From an uncultured Clostridia bacterium (lineage in GTDB: Bacteria; Bacillota; Clostridia; Christensenellales; UBA1242), in the NCBI GenBank assembly GCA_947382485.1, contig CANCYS010000001.1:1-64000 (forward strand): 64,000 bases of DNA, written 5' to 3'. Shown piece by piece: positions 24,878 through 32,941 of this stretch (position 1 is the stretch's first letter; each line of letters begins with the position of its first letter). A model generated the notes under the pieces. The model searched no databases, was not told where the DNA came from, and was given only the letters and a program-made list of their open reading frames with translations. The translations under genes were made by a program, and so were the position numbers.

Positions 24878-25588
24878 TTAATCATCATAATTTGTTTTTA
24901 GTGTTAAGTATTTTTCAAGTTTAAATTCATTCCAAGCTTGCGATTCTTCTGGTGGATAAACTCTGAAAACCAACTTTTGTTTTGTGATTGGATGCAAAAA
25001 TGAAAGTTCACAAGCAAACAAATTTAGCATTACTTTTGGCATATTTTCACCACCATATTTTTGGTCACCAAACACTGGACATTTTATACTTTTCATTTGA
25101 ACTCTGATTTGATGTCCCCTGCCTGAATATAACTTAACTTTCACAAGGGCATGACCTGACACGCTGTTATATTCTAACATTTCATAATCAAGTTCTGCTT
25201 TTTTTGCACCTGTTTCTGTTTGAGGAACAATTTTAACAGTATTTGATTTTTCATCTTTTTTTAGATAACTTACAATTCTTCCTTTAACATCTCTTGGTCT
25301 GCCACATACAACAGCATAATAAGTTTTGTCAAAATCGCCTTCTCTCATCTGTTCTGAAAGCCTTGCAGCAGCTTTGCTTGTTTTTGCAAAAACCATTGCT
25401 CCGCCTGTTGGCCTATCAAGCCTATGCACCAAACCAACAAATGCTTCACCTGGTTTGTTATATTTTTCTTTTATATATTCTTTGACCTGAGTGAGCAAAT
25501 CTTTATCGCCACTTTCGTCTGGCTGACTTGGAACGCCCTGAGGTTTATTTACTACGATGATATGATTGTCTTCATATAAAATATCCAT
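24878..25588 (-). CDS. RluA-family RNA pseudouridine synthase
   Basis: Isomerises uridine to pseudouridine in rRNA or tRNA. 236 residues from ATG 25588 (GGAG upstream); earlier in-frame ATG would overlap the methyltransferase stop. Seen: ILYEDNHIIVVNKPQGVPSQ, motif II GLVHRLDRPTGGAMVFAKTS with the catalytic Asp in HRLD near residue 80 (TGG instead of the usual TSG), KTYYAVVCG, and motif III SGRGHQIRVQM. No S4 domain, so the exact target (RluC/RluD/TruC-like) cannot be told. Last gene of a CBS-methyltransferase-rluA unit. Confidence 0.92.
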   Translation of the reverse strand: MDILYEDNHIIVVNKPQGVPSQPDESGDKDLLTQVKEYIKEKYNKPGEAFVGLVHRLDRPTGGAMVFAKTSKAAARLSEQMREGDFDKTYYAVVCGRPRDVKGRIVSYLKKDEKSNTVKIVPQTETGAKKAELDYEMLEYNSVSGHALVKVKLYSGRGHQIRVQMKSIKCPVFGDQKYGGENMPKVMLNLFACELSFLHPITKQKLVFRVYPPEESQAWNEFKLEKYLTLKTNYDD

Positions 25589-25607
25589 TAATTTTTCTCC
25601 AATTATC

Positions 25608-26471
25608 TTACTTATCTCCAATGAAAACTCCACTTGTGCCACATGGGAGATTTATGTCTTCATCTGTTGGTAGTGCAAGTTCATAGGCTTCACACTTACC
25701 CTTATAATCTTTCATTGCAAGTTTTAAAATGTTTTCAAGCACTGTTGCCCCAAGACCAGTTGTGTAACTGTTTATAAGAACAAACAATGGTTTCTCTGAA
25801 AGGACTTGTGTGCAAAGTTTAACAAAATCAAAAAGATTATCTTCAAGTTTCCAAACTTCACCATTTGTGCCCCTTCCATAACTTGGTGGATCCATTATGA
25901 TTGCATCATATTTATGACCTCTTTTGATTTCACGATTTACAAACTTTGTGCAATCATCAACAATGTATCTTACATGAGCATTTTCAAGACCTGAAAGTCT
26001 GATGTTTTCTTTACATCTATCAACCATGTTTTTAGCAGCGTCTACATGGCAAACACTTGCACCTGCTGATGCACAAGCAACTGTTGCACCACCAGTGTAA
26101 CCAAACAAATTAAGAACACTGATTGGTCTACCTGCTTTTTTGATTAAATCTATCATCATGTCCCAATTGTAGGCTTGTTCTGGAAACAAACCTGTGTGTT
26201 TGAATCCCATGGTTTTTAATGAAAATTTTAAATTTTTATACGAAACTATCCATTCATCTGGGGTGTTTTTTAAAAATTGCCAAGCACCACCACCTGTTTC
26301 GCTTCTATGATACCAAGCATTTAAACCTTTAAATTTTGAAAGTTTTTTTTGTGCATGCCAAATGACTTGTGGGTCTGGTCTTAAAAGATAAATGCCATTC
26401 CAGCATTCAAGTTTTTCACCATCACCAGTCGCAATAACCCTATAATCTTTCCAATTACTTGCAATTTTCAT
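25608..26471 (-). CDS. RlmI/RlmK-like class I SAM-dependent rRNA methyltransferase
   Basis: 287 residues, the catalytic half of the RlmI/RlmL C-terminal family without a PUA domain. Seen: AWYHRSETGGGAW, motif I VLNLFGYTGGATVACASAGA near residue 123, VDAAKNMVDRCKENIRLSG, and catalytic/target-base motif IIMDPPSYGRG near residue 193. Target probably a 23S rRNA base, unassigned. Starts immediately after the CBS gene's stop (one base gap) with no Shine-Dalgarno, so translation is likely by coupling. Confidence 0.88.
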   Translation of the reverse strand: MKIASNWKDYRVIATGDGEKLECWNGIYLLRPDPQVIWHAQKKLSKFKGLNAWYHRSETGGGAWQFLKNTPDEWIVSYKNLKFSLKTMGFKHTGLFPEQAYNWDMMIDLIKKAGRPISVLNLFGYTGGATVACASAGASVCHVDAAKNMVDRCKENIRLSGLENAHVRYIVDDCTKFVNREIKRGHKYDAIIMDPPSYGRGTNGEVWKLEDNLFDFVKLCTQVLSEKPLFVLINSYTTGLGATVLENILKLAMKDYKGKCEAYELALPTDEDINLPCGTSGVFIGDK

Positions 26472-26472
26472 A

Positions 26473-27192
26473 TTAATAATTATCCAAAACTGTATTTAAA
26501 TCTATTACATCTGCACTGACAATAACCATTTGTGCAGGCTCTGAGTAGTTTCCATTTTCTGTTAAAATGACACTTGAAAGTTTTCTGTTTTGCTGAAACA
26601 TATACAACAGGTTTTCAACTGTCAAATTTGCAGGAGCAACTTCATAATGACTTGTTTCATTGAATAGTTCCAAACTTTCTGAAACAGGTTTTGTAACCGC
26701 ATCGTCAATGTCACAACCTTGAATTATATATTTTCCAATGCTTTCAACAATCATTTTTCTGTTGATTACACCAACAAGAGTTTTCTCGATGTATACAGGA
26801 ACAACTGAATATCCATTCTTGCTCATTTCACTGATAACTTCTTTGAGTGTTGTGTCGCCCATTACTGAAAACACTTTTCTTGCTCTTAAACATTCAACAA
26901 CTTTTGGTGGAGTGTTTATTATTCTTGCAACCTTTTCTAGTTTTTCAACAACTTCAATGTTTGGTTCTGCAATTATTTCATCTCCACTTTTATGCACAAT
27001 GGCGTTTCTGAGTCTGCCATAATCAATTAAATCTTCTTCAAACTTAGAAACAACAGTGTTTACTGTTGCAACTTTTCTTATCATATCTGAAAAAGTTAGT
27101 GAACGCTTAATTGAATATATGTCACGAAGACCTTGGTCTAATCTGTTGTATGCAGCGATAAATCGCTTTGCATTTTGATTTTTTTCTTCCAT
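26473..27192 (-). CDS. Tandem CBS-domain protein
   Basis: 239 residues. N-terminal helical domain of about 90 residues (RFIAAYNRLDQGLRDIYSIK, RLRNAIVHKSGD) resembling DUF4145/HEPN-like helices, followed by two CBS motifs: ARKVFSVMGDTTLKEVISEM...YSVVPVYIEKTLVGVINR, and LTVENLLYMFQQNRKLSSVI...MVIVSADVIDLN. CBS pairs bind adenine nucleotides and act as energy sensors. The RNxxxH-like RLRNAIVH segment recalls HEPN RNases but I would not assign activity. AGAGGG precedes the ATG. Confidence 0.85.
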   Translation of the reverse strand: MEEKNQNAKRFIAAYNRLDQGLRDIYSIKRSLTFSDMIRKVATVNTVVSKFEEDLIDYGRLRNAIVHKSGDEIIAEPNIEVVEKLEKVARIINTPPKVVECLRARKVFSVMGDTTLKEVISEMSKNGYSVVPVYIEKTLVGVINRKMIVESIGKYIIQGCDIDDAVTKPVSESLELFNETSHYEVAPANLTVENLLYMFQQNRKLSSVILTENGNYSEPAQMVIVSADVIDLNTVLDNY

Positions 27193-27244
27193 AAACCCTC
27201 TTATAATAGTATATTACCAAATTCAAGGATTTAAGTCAAAATAT

Positions 27245-28165
27245 TTATTGTCTTTGATTTGAATTATACACCATCAAAGATGCTCTTTTCGTTATTATAT
27301 CACTGACCATATCAATTCCATGAATCAAGCCACTTGAATTTTCCTGAGTCATCAAAATTTGTACACCTTCACTATAACTATCCAGTTTTTTTCTATCTTC
27401 TGGCGTTAAATATTTCAAATTGAACTCATCAAAATTTTTTATTTTCTGACCCTTATGATTTTTGCTGTTGAAAGTTAAACCAACAGCTTCACAAAACATA
27501 CGCATTCTTTCTGGGGACATCTTTTTGTTTCTGCCTGGTCTTACAAAATATTTACACACACCTTCACTGGTTCTTGCAAGTTTCATTGGATAATCATCTT
27601 TGATTGAGTCCCCCGCAAAAAAGATATGTTGACTGATTTTCTTTGGGTCAACCACCTCTAAAAATCTTTCAACACTTTCACATTTTCTGAATTGACTTAT
27701 CTTTTTTATACTTTTAACTTTATCATCAAAATCATACCATTCAAATGATTCACCAAAAGTGTGTCCATTATAATGCACTTTGAAAAATCCGTCATTTTCT
27801 GCACACATTATATATTTAAAATATTTTTGTGCCTTTGTTTTAAACATATTGTTTTTGATAAATATTTTATAAAAATCACCAAGTATCATTGGTTCACCAG
27901 TTTCTTCATCAAGAAGTTCTATTGTTGCATTTGTGACAACACAAATGACAGGAGTTAATCCTGTTTTATTTTCAAAATTTTCTAAACTTGAAATTAGTTG
28001 TCGCATTGACACAACTGGTTTTGAACTGTTAAATGCTCCAAAACACATTGAATGTGCTCGTGTTAACATATCATCATAACTGACCAAAGTTTTATTGAAA
28101 TCAATAAAAAACATCATTTCATTTTCTTTAATTTCAAAATTGTTTGTCTTTATTGTTCCTGCCAT
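27245..28165 (-). CDS. HAD-like phosphohydrolase, diverged
   Basis: 306 residues; HAD-superfamily motifs in order: IDFNKT at residues 21-26 (D22-x-N24-x-T26, with Asn replacing the second Asp of DxDx[TV]), VVTNAT with Thr78 as motif II, and AGDSIKDDYP at 184-192 (motif IV acidic pair). The Asn at the acid/base position would weaken phosphatase turnover. A C-terminal segment (about 225-300) is unrecognised. AAGGAG precedes ATG 28165. Alone between the CBS operon and the SRP RNA. Confidence 0.72.
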   Translation of the reverse strand: MAGTIKTNNFEIKENEMMFFIDFNKTLVSYDDMLTRAHSMCFGAFNSSKPVVSMRQLISSLENFENKTGLTPVICVVTNATIELLDEETGEPMILGDFYKIFIKNNMFKTKAQKYFKYIMCAENDGFFKVHYNGHTFGESFEWYDFDDKVKSIKKISQFRKCESVERFLEVVDPKKISQHIFFAGDSIKDDYPMKLARTSEGVCKYFVRPGRNKKMSPERMRMFCEAVGLTFNSKNHKGQKIKNFDEFNLKYLTPEDRKKLDSYSEGVQILMTQENSSGLIHGIDMVSDIITKRASLMVYNSNQRQ

Positions 28166-28245
28166 AATTTCTCCTTAGCTTATAGTTAATTTATTATAAC
28201 ACAATTTATTTTACTTTTAAATACCTTTTATTATAAAATTTTTAC

Positions 28246-28273
28246 TTGATTTTTGGACTGAATATGATATAAT
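28246..28273 (+). promoter_or_regulatory. SRP RNA promoter
   Basis: -35 TTGATT (28246-28251), 16-bp spacer, -10 TATAAT (28268-28273) with an extended TG (TGATATAAT). Confidence 0.75.
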
Positions 28274-28279
28274 ACTAAT

Positions 28280-28549
28280 GTGCTAAGCTAAATGGGGAGC
28301 TGGTAGTGCCCTGTAACCTGAGATCTACCATAGCAGGATTGACCGCACTCCTAGGTATGTTGTATGGGAGGTCGCATCAAGCAAGCGGTGTTGATAACAA
28401 GGTCCCAAGCAACGCAAACCTGTGAACCGTGTCAGAGTTTGACGACAGCAGCACTAAGCAGGACCTTGCGTGTGCCTTGGGGTAGCTTTGTCGGAGCTGG
28501 CTACTTGGTTTCCACTCCGGTGCGATATAACAAAGAGTGTGCTTAGCAC
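28280..28549 (+). ncRNA. ffs: Signal recognition particle RNA, large (Alu-containing) form
   Basis: RNA scaffold for Ffh that targets secreted and membrane proteins. About 270 bases. 5' GTGCTAAGC (28280-28288) pairs with 3' GCTTAGCAC (28541-28549). The Alu domain contains the conserved CTGTAACCTG (28311-28320). The S-domain helix 8 has GTGAACCGTGTCAG (28422-28435) and AGCAGCACTAAGC, the usual Ffh-binding symmetric-loop sequence. The apical loop is UGAC (28440-28443) closed by a GUU/GAC stem, a URRC-type tetraloop instead of the common GGAA. A T7 run follows the 3' end. Spurious short reading frames across it are not genes. Confidence 0.95.
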
Positions 28550-28582
28550 TTTTTTTATTGCAATTTTTTTTAAATTGTTAAT

Positions 28583-28622
28583 ACTTCGTTACACATAACA
28601 CCTTATAATTTCGGCATTTATG
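28583..28622 (+). repeat. Dispersed palindromic repeat, copy 6
   Basis: Left arm lost (ACTTCGTTACA), right arm CATAACACCTT intact, tail ATAATTTCGGCATTTATGAA. It lies between the SRP RNA 3' end and the adhE terminator. Confidence 0.7.
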
Positions 28623-28633
28623 AATATTGTTCA

Positions 28634-28668
28634 CAAAAAAAGACTTTCAAAATTTGAAAGTCTTTTTT
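28634..28668. terminator. adhE terminator
   Basis: Arms AAAAAAAGACTTTCAAA and TTTGAAAGTCTTTTTTT, almost a perfect long palindrome with A/T runs on both sides; bidirectional. Confidence 0.85.
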
Positions 28669-28679
28669 TATTTATTTCC

Positions 28680-31325
28680 CTATTTCTTTGATTTCTTGTT
28701 TGATTTTTTATCTGACTTTGAAACGTTTTCACCATAATATGAATTGAGATACATTTGTTTGAGTTCGCTAACAAGTGGGTATCTTGGGTTTGCCCCAGTA
28801 CATTGATCATCAAACGCATTTAAACTCATTTCATCAAGAGTTGCAAGGAAATCACTTTCTTCAATGCCATAATCTGCAATTGTCTTTTTGATACCAATTT
28901 TTTCTTTGAGTTTATCAATTGCTTTGATTAAACTTTCCATTTTTTCTTCATCAGTCTTTCCTGAAAGTCTGAGCATGTCAGCAATTTCAGCATATCTGTG
29001 AAGTGTTTTTGGATGGTCATATTGTGGGAACAATCCCATTTTTGTTGGTTTTTCACATGAATTGAATCTGATAACTTCATCAATTACAAGTGCATTTGCA
29101 ACACCATGTGGCAAGTGATGATATGCACCAAGTTTGTGTGCAAGTGAATGGCATACACCAAGGAAAGCATTTGCGAAAGCAATACCAGCCATTGTTGCAG
29201 CATTTGCCATCTTTTCCCTAGCCTCAAAATCTGTTTGTCCATTTTCGTATGCTCTTGGGAGATATTCGAAAATTATTTTAATTGCTTGAAGTGCCAAGCC
29301 ATCAGTATAATCTGATGCCATTACAGAAACATATGCCTCCAAACAATGTATGAGAGCGTCAATGCCTGATGCAGATGTTAAACCTTTTGGAGCACTCATC
29401 ATCATGTCGGTGTCAACAATGCTCATGTTTGGAAGAAGTTCATAATCTGCAAGAGGATATTTGATTCCTGTTTCGTCATCTGTGATAACGGCAAATGGTG
29501 TTACTTCTGAACCTGTGCCTGAACTTGTTGGAACGGCAATAAAGTATGCTTTTTCACCCATTTTTGGAAATTCGTATACTCTTTTTCTAATGTCACTAAA
29601 ACGCATTGCCATGTCTTTGAACTCTACATTTTCATGTTCATATAAAACCCACATTATTTTTGCAGCGTCCATTGCAGAACCGCCACCAACAGCAATGATA
29701 CAATCTGGTTCAAATGATTTCATTAAATCAGCACCTTTCTTTGCACATGAAAGTGTTGGGTCTGATGGAACATCAAAAAATACTTGATTTGAAATGCCCA
29801 TGCTATTTAATGTTTCAATAACATTGTTTACATATCCATTTTTATATAAGAACGAGTCCGTTACTATGAACACTCTCTTTTTGTTCATAACAGTTTTGAG
29901 TTCTTTTAGGGCTTCTGGAAGGCAACCCTTTTTGAAATAAACCTTTTCTGGAAGTCTTAACCACAACATATTTTCTCTCCTTATTGCGACGGTTTTGATA
30001 TTTAAAAGATGTTTTACACCAACATTTTCTGAAACTGAGTTACCTCCCCATGTTCCACAACCAAGTGTGAGAGATGGTTTCATTTTGAAATTATATACAT
30101 CTCCAATACCACCGAAAGATGAAGGTGTGTTGATTAAGATTCTACAAGTTCTCATTTTATCTTCAAAGAATGCAAGTTTTTCATGTTCTGTTGCAGTATT
30201 GATATAAAGTGCTGAGGTGTGTCCATAACCGCCTTCTTTGACAAGTTTTTTTGCATTTATGATTGCATCGCCAAAATCTTTATACTTATACATTGCAAGA
30301 ACTGGTGAAAGTTTTTCTCTTGCATATGGTTCTTCATCAATGTCATAGTTTGAAACTTCTGCAATTAAGATTTTTGTGTCTTCTGGAACTTTTAGTCCTG
30401 CCATTTCAGCGATTGTATGTGCAGATTTTCCTACAATTCCTGCGTTGATTGCACCATTATCCTTAAACATTATCTTTTTAAGTTTATCTTTTTCACCTTT
30501 ACTAAGAATGTAGCAACCACGAACTTCAAATTCATGTTTTACATTGTCATAAATTTCATTGTCAACTAACACTGCTTGTTCTGATGCACAAATCATTCCA
30601 TTGTCAAAAACTTTTGAATGAATGACTGAGTTTACTGCAAGCAATATGTCTGCTGATTTATCAATGATTGCAGGTGTGTTTCCTGCTCCAACACCGATTG
30701 CTGGTTTTCCTGAGCTATAAGCCGCTTTAACCATTGAAGGACCACCAGTTGCAAGAATTATGTTACAACTTTTCATTGCACAAGATGAAAGTTCAACTGT
30801 TGGTTCATCTATCCAACCAATGATGTCTTCTGGTGCACCAGCTTTAACTGCCTCAGCAAGCAAGATTTTTGCTGTTTCAATTGTACAATTTTTTGCTCTT
30901 GGGTGTGGACTGATGATAATTCCATTTCTTGTTTTAAGAGCAAGAAGAACTTTGAAAATAACAGTTGAAGTTGGGTTTGTTGTTGGAACAATTGCAGCGA
31001 TGATTCCAATTGGGTCTGCAACTCTTGCATAACCATAGGCATCATCTTGTTCAATCACACCAACTGTTTTTGTGTTTTTGTATGCATTATAAATATATTC
31101 TGCTGCAAAATGATTTTTGATAACTTTATCTTCTACAACGCCCATTCCAGTTTCTTCACAAGCCATTTGTGCGAGTTTGATTCTATTTTCGTTTGCAACA
31201 GTCGCAACAGCACAGAAAATTTTATCAACTTGTTCCTGAGAATATGTTGAATATTTTTTTTGTGCCTCTTTAATTTTTTTTATTTTTTTGAGTAAATTTT
31301 CTTCATTATTAGCAATAATATCCAT
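28680..31325 (-). CDS. adhE: Bifunctional aldehyde-alcohol dehydrogenase AdhE
   Basis: Fermentative enzyme reducing acetyl-CoA to acetaldehyde and then ethanol with NADH; forms spirosomes. 881 residues from ATG 31325 (TAGGAG upstream). Seen: N-terminal CoA-acylating aldehyde dehydrogenase with GVGAGNTPAIID and catalytic Cys in GMICASEQ near residue 250, linker near 445-455, then iron-dependent alcohol dehydrogenase with GGGSAMDAAK, SGTGSEVTPFAVITD, and His iron ligands in HCLEAY and FLGVCHSLAHKLG. A Lys/Ser-rich tail (SDKKSNKKSKK) is unusual. Points to mixed-acid/ethanol fermentation. No clear Rex operator seen. Confidence 0.97.
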   Translation of the reverse strand: MDIIANNEENLLKKIKKIKEAQKKYSTYSQEQVDKIFCAVATVANENRIKLAQMACEETGMGVVEDKVIKNHFAAEYIYNAYKNTKTVGVIEQDDAYGYARVADPIGIIAAIVPTTNPTSTVIFKVLLALKTRNGIIISPHPRAKNCTIETAKILLAEAVKAGAPEDIIGWIDEPTVELSSCAMKSCNIILATGGPSMVKAAYSSGKPAIGVGAGNTPAIIDKSADILLAVNSVIHSKVFDNGMICASEQAVLVDNEIYDNVKHEFEVRGCYILSKGEKDKLKKIMFKDNGAINAGIVGKSAHTIAEMAGLKVPEDTKILIAEVSNYDIDEEPYAREKLSPVLAMYKYKDFGDAIINAKKLVKEGGYGHTSALYINTATEHEKLAFFEDKMRTCRILINTPSSFGGIGDVYNFKMKPSLTLGCGTWGGNSVSENVGVKHLLNIKTVAIRRENMLWLRLPEKVYFKKGCLPEALKELKTVMNKKRVFIVTDSFLYKNGYVNNVIETLNSMGISNQVFFDVPSDPTLSCAKKGADLMKSFEPDCIIAVGGGSAMDAAKIMWVLYEHENVEFKDMAMRFSDIRKRVYEFPKMGEKAYFIAVPTSSGTGSEVTPFAVITDDETGIKYPLADYELLPNMSIVDTDMMMSAPKGLTSASGIDALIHCLEAYVSVMASDYTDGLALQAIKIIFEYLPRAYENGQTDFEAREKMANAATMAGIAFANAFLGVCHSLAHKLGAYHHLPHGVANALVIDEVIRFNSCEKPTKMGLFPQYDHPKTLHRYAEIADMLRLSGKTDEEKMESLIKAIDKLKEKIGIKKTIADYGIEESDFLATLDEMSLNAFDDQCTGANPRYPLVSELKQMYLNSYYGENVSKSDKKSNKKSKK

Positions 31326-31395
31326 TTTTAAATCTCCTACATGCAATATTTTATACAAATAAGGCAAAAATGTCTAACAAAAAGAACAAAAAAAT

Positions 31396-31425
31396 AAAAG
31401 TAACCACTCAATTTTGGTTACTTTT
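31396..31425. terminator. spo0A terminator
   Basis: AAAAGTAACC (31396-31405) pairs with GGTTACTTTT (31416-31425), loop of ten bases; T/A runs on both sides. Confidence 0.8.
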
Positions 31426-31436
31426 TTACTATTATA

Positions 31437-32195
31437 TTAAACATCAAGAAGCATTTTGTCTGCTACAAGTGCAATGAACTCACCATTTGTTGGTTTTTCA
31501 TTGTTTGAATAAACAGTTAGTCCGAAGATATTATTGATATTTTCAATTTTACCTCTATTCCAAGCAACTTCAATTGCATGTCTAATTGCTCGTTCAACTT
31601 TTGAAGCAGATGTGTCAAATTTTTCTGCGATTGAAGGATATAATTTTTTTGTTATTGAGTTGATTATATCAGGATTTTCCATTGCAAGTTTGATTGCTTC
31701 TCTTAAAAACTGATAACCTTTGATGTGTGCAGGAATGCCTACGGTGATGAAAATGTTTGTGATTTTTTCTTCAATTTCTTTTTCAGAATCGTTTCTTGCG
31801 ATAAACAAACTATTTTCATTTTGCTCTTCAAATAAATCATTGATTCTCTTTAAAATAACTTTTGTGCTAGCTGGTTTAATCATGTAGTAATCTGTTCCGA
31901 GGCTCATTGCCTTTTTGATGAATGTGTCACTTGAAAGTGCTGTTAAAATTATGATTTTTGTTGCTTTGTTTGTGTTTTTTACATGTTCAATAAGTTCAAA
32001 TCCATCTGCACCAGCAAGTACAATGTCTGTTATTATTAAATCGTAATTGTTTTCACTTGCAAGCAGTATTGCCTCCTTTCCATTTGATGTTTTGTCTACT
32101 TCGCATAAATTGTTTTCTTCTGTAAGTTTTTGTGAAATTTCTTCTGTTTCTTCATTGTCTTCATTTGCAATTAGTAGTTTAATTTTTCTTTCCAT
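31437..32195 (-). CDS. spo0A: Sporulation master regulator Spo0A
   Basis: Response regulator controlling entry into sporulation. 252 residues from ATG 32195 (AAGGA upstream). Seen: receiver domain with acidic pocket E12-D13, phospho-acceptor Asp57 in LIITDIVLAGADG, Thr/Ala in LTALSS and Lys in MIKPAS; then the Spo0A DNA-binding domain: TVGIPAHIKGYQFLREAI, LYPSIAEKFDTSASKVERAI and recognition helix RAIRHAIEVAWNRG, ending ALVADKM. A TGTCGAAA Spo0A box lies upstream, fitting autoregulation. Its presence suggests that the organism can sporulate or descends from a sporulator; no other sporulation gene is in the window. Confidence 0.95.
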   Translation of the reverse strand: MERKIKLLIANEDNEETEEISQKLTEENNLCEVDKTSNGKEAILLASENNYDLIITDIVLAGADGFELIEHVKNTNKATKIIILTALSSDTFIKKAMSLGTDYYMIKPASTKVILKRINDLFEEQNENSLFIARNDSEKEIEEKITNIFITVGIPAHIKGYQFLREAIKLAMENPDIINSITKKLYPSIAEKFDTSASKVERAIRHAIEVAWNRGKIENINNIFGLTVYSNNEKPTNGEFIALVADKMLLDV

Positions 32196-32489
32196 AAAAA
32201 CTTCCTTAATTTTTATTTTTCTGCATTTATTCGAGCAAAAAAATTGTATCATGTTTTGCATTATTATGGCAAAGAATATTGATTTTTGAAAAGTTGAAAA
32301 AAGTCCTAATTTTTACAATTGTGTCGAAATTTGTCATTTCACAATTAATAATAAATTAGAACTTGAAATTAATAAGTTTTATATAATTTTTTGATATTTT
32401 GATGAACTTTAAGTAGGTTTTTGTTTAGTTTTTCGATAAACATATTATTACATGTTTGGCATAAGTCTTGATTTGTCATTAATATTAAA
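32196..32489 (-). promoter_or_regulatory. spo0A control region with a Spo0A box
   Basis: Contains a promoter read on the minus strand: TTGCCA (32267-32272), 18-bp spacer, TACAAT (32243-32248) with extended TG. An exact TGTCGAAA 0A box lies on the plus strand at 32322-32329, about 50 bp upstream of the -35, with a second weaker TCGAAAAAC-like site near 32427-32435. Bases 32203-32232 also resemble the tail of the dispersed repeat family. No gene is seen here. Confidence 0.55.
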
Positions 32490-32861
32490 TTAACCTTCAA
32501 ACTTTCTGAAATTGTTGATTGTTTTCACACTAGCCCTACAATCTTTACACATTGATGGTGCAAAAAATCCACGCTCTTTATAAAACTTTTGCTCACCTGC
32601 TGAAAACAAAAATTCTTTTCCACATTTTTTGCATTCTATATTTCTATCTTCAAATGTGTTTGCTCTTCTTTCTTTTTCTGCAAGCCATTCTTGATGTTTA
32701 CGTTCTTTTTCTTCTTCTTTTTGTTTTGCAAGAAGAATTTTCTCTTCTTTTTTTCTCTCAATTTCAAGAAGTTTTTCTTGTTCTCTTTTTTCTGCTTCTC
32801 TTTTGAGTCTTTCATCTTCTTCTGCGAGAAGTTCTGCCATTGTATACTTTTTTTCTTCCAT
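32490..32861 (-). CDS. Charged helical protein with C-terminal zinc-ribbon domain
   Basis: 123 residues. The first 70 are a single Glu/Lys/Arg-rich helix (RLKREAEKREQEKLLEIERK), the rest matches the probable zinc-ribbon family zf-trcl (PF13451): CKKCGKEFLFSAGEQKFY...GFFAPSMCKDCR, with Cys pairs near residues 77/80 and 104/107. Function of this domain is not established. AGGGG precedes ATG 32861. Lies between valS and spo0A, with the valS terminator upstream. Confidence 0.85.
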   Translation of the reverse strand: MEEKKYTMAELLAEEDERLKREAEKREQEKLLEIERKKEEKILLAKQKEEEKERKHQEWLAEKERRANTFEDRNIECKKCGKEFLFSAGEQKFYKERGFFAPSMCKDCRASVKTINNFRKFEG

Positions 32862-32913
32862 AAAACACCCCTAACACAACAATAATAACATAAAACTTGA
32901 TTTTTAACAATAA

Positions 32914-32940
32914 AAAAGAGTGCTGTGCTAGCACTCTTTT
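32914..32940. terminator. valS terminator
   Basis: AAAAGAGTGCT (32914-32924) pairs with AGCACTCTTTT (32930-32940); it ends one base from the valS stop codon. Confidence 0.85.
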
Positions 32941-32941
32941 A

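Noticed and set aside
28364..28546. 60-codon open frame over the SRP RNA
   Set aside because: The DNA is fully explained by the SRP RNA fold and conserved RNA motifs.
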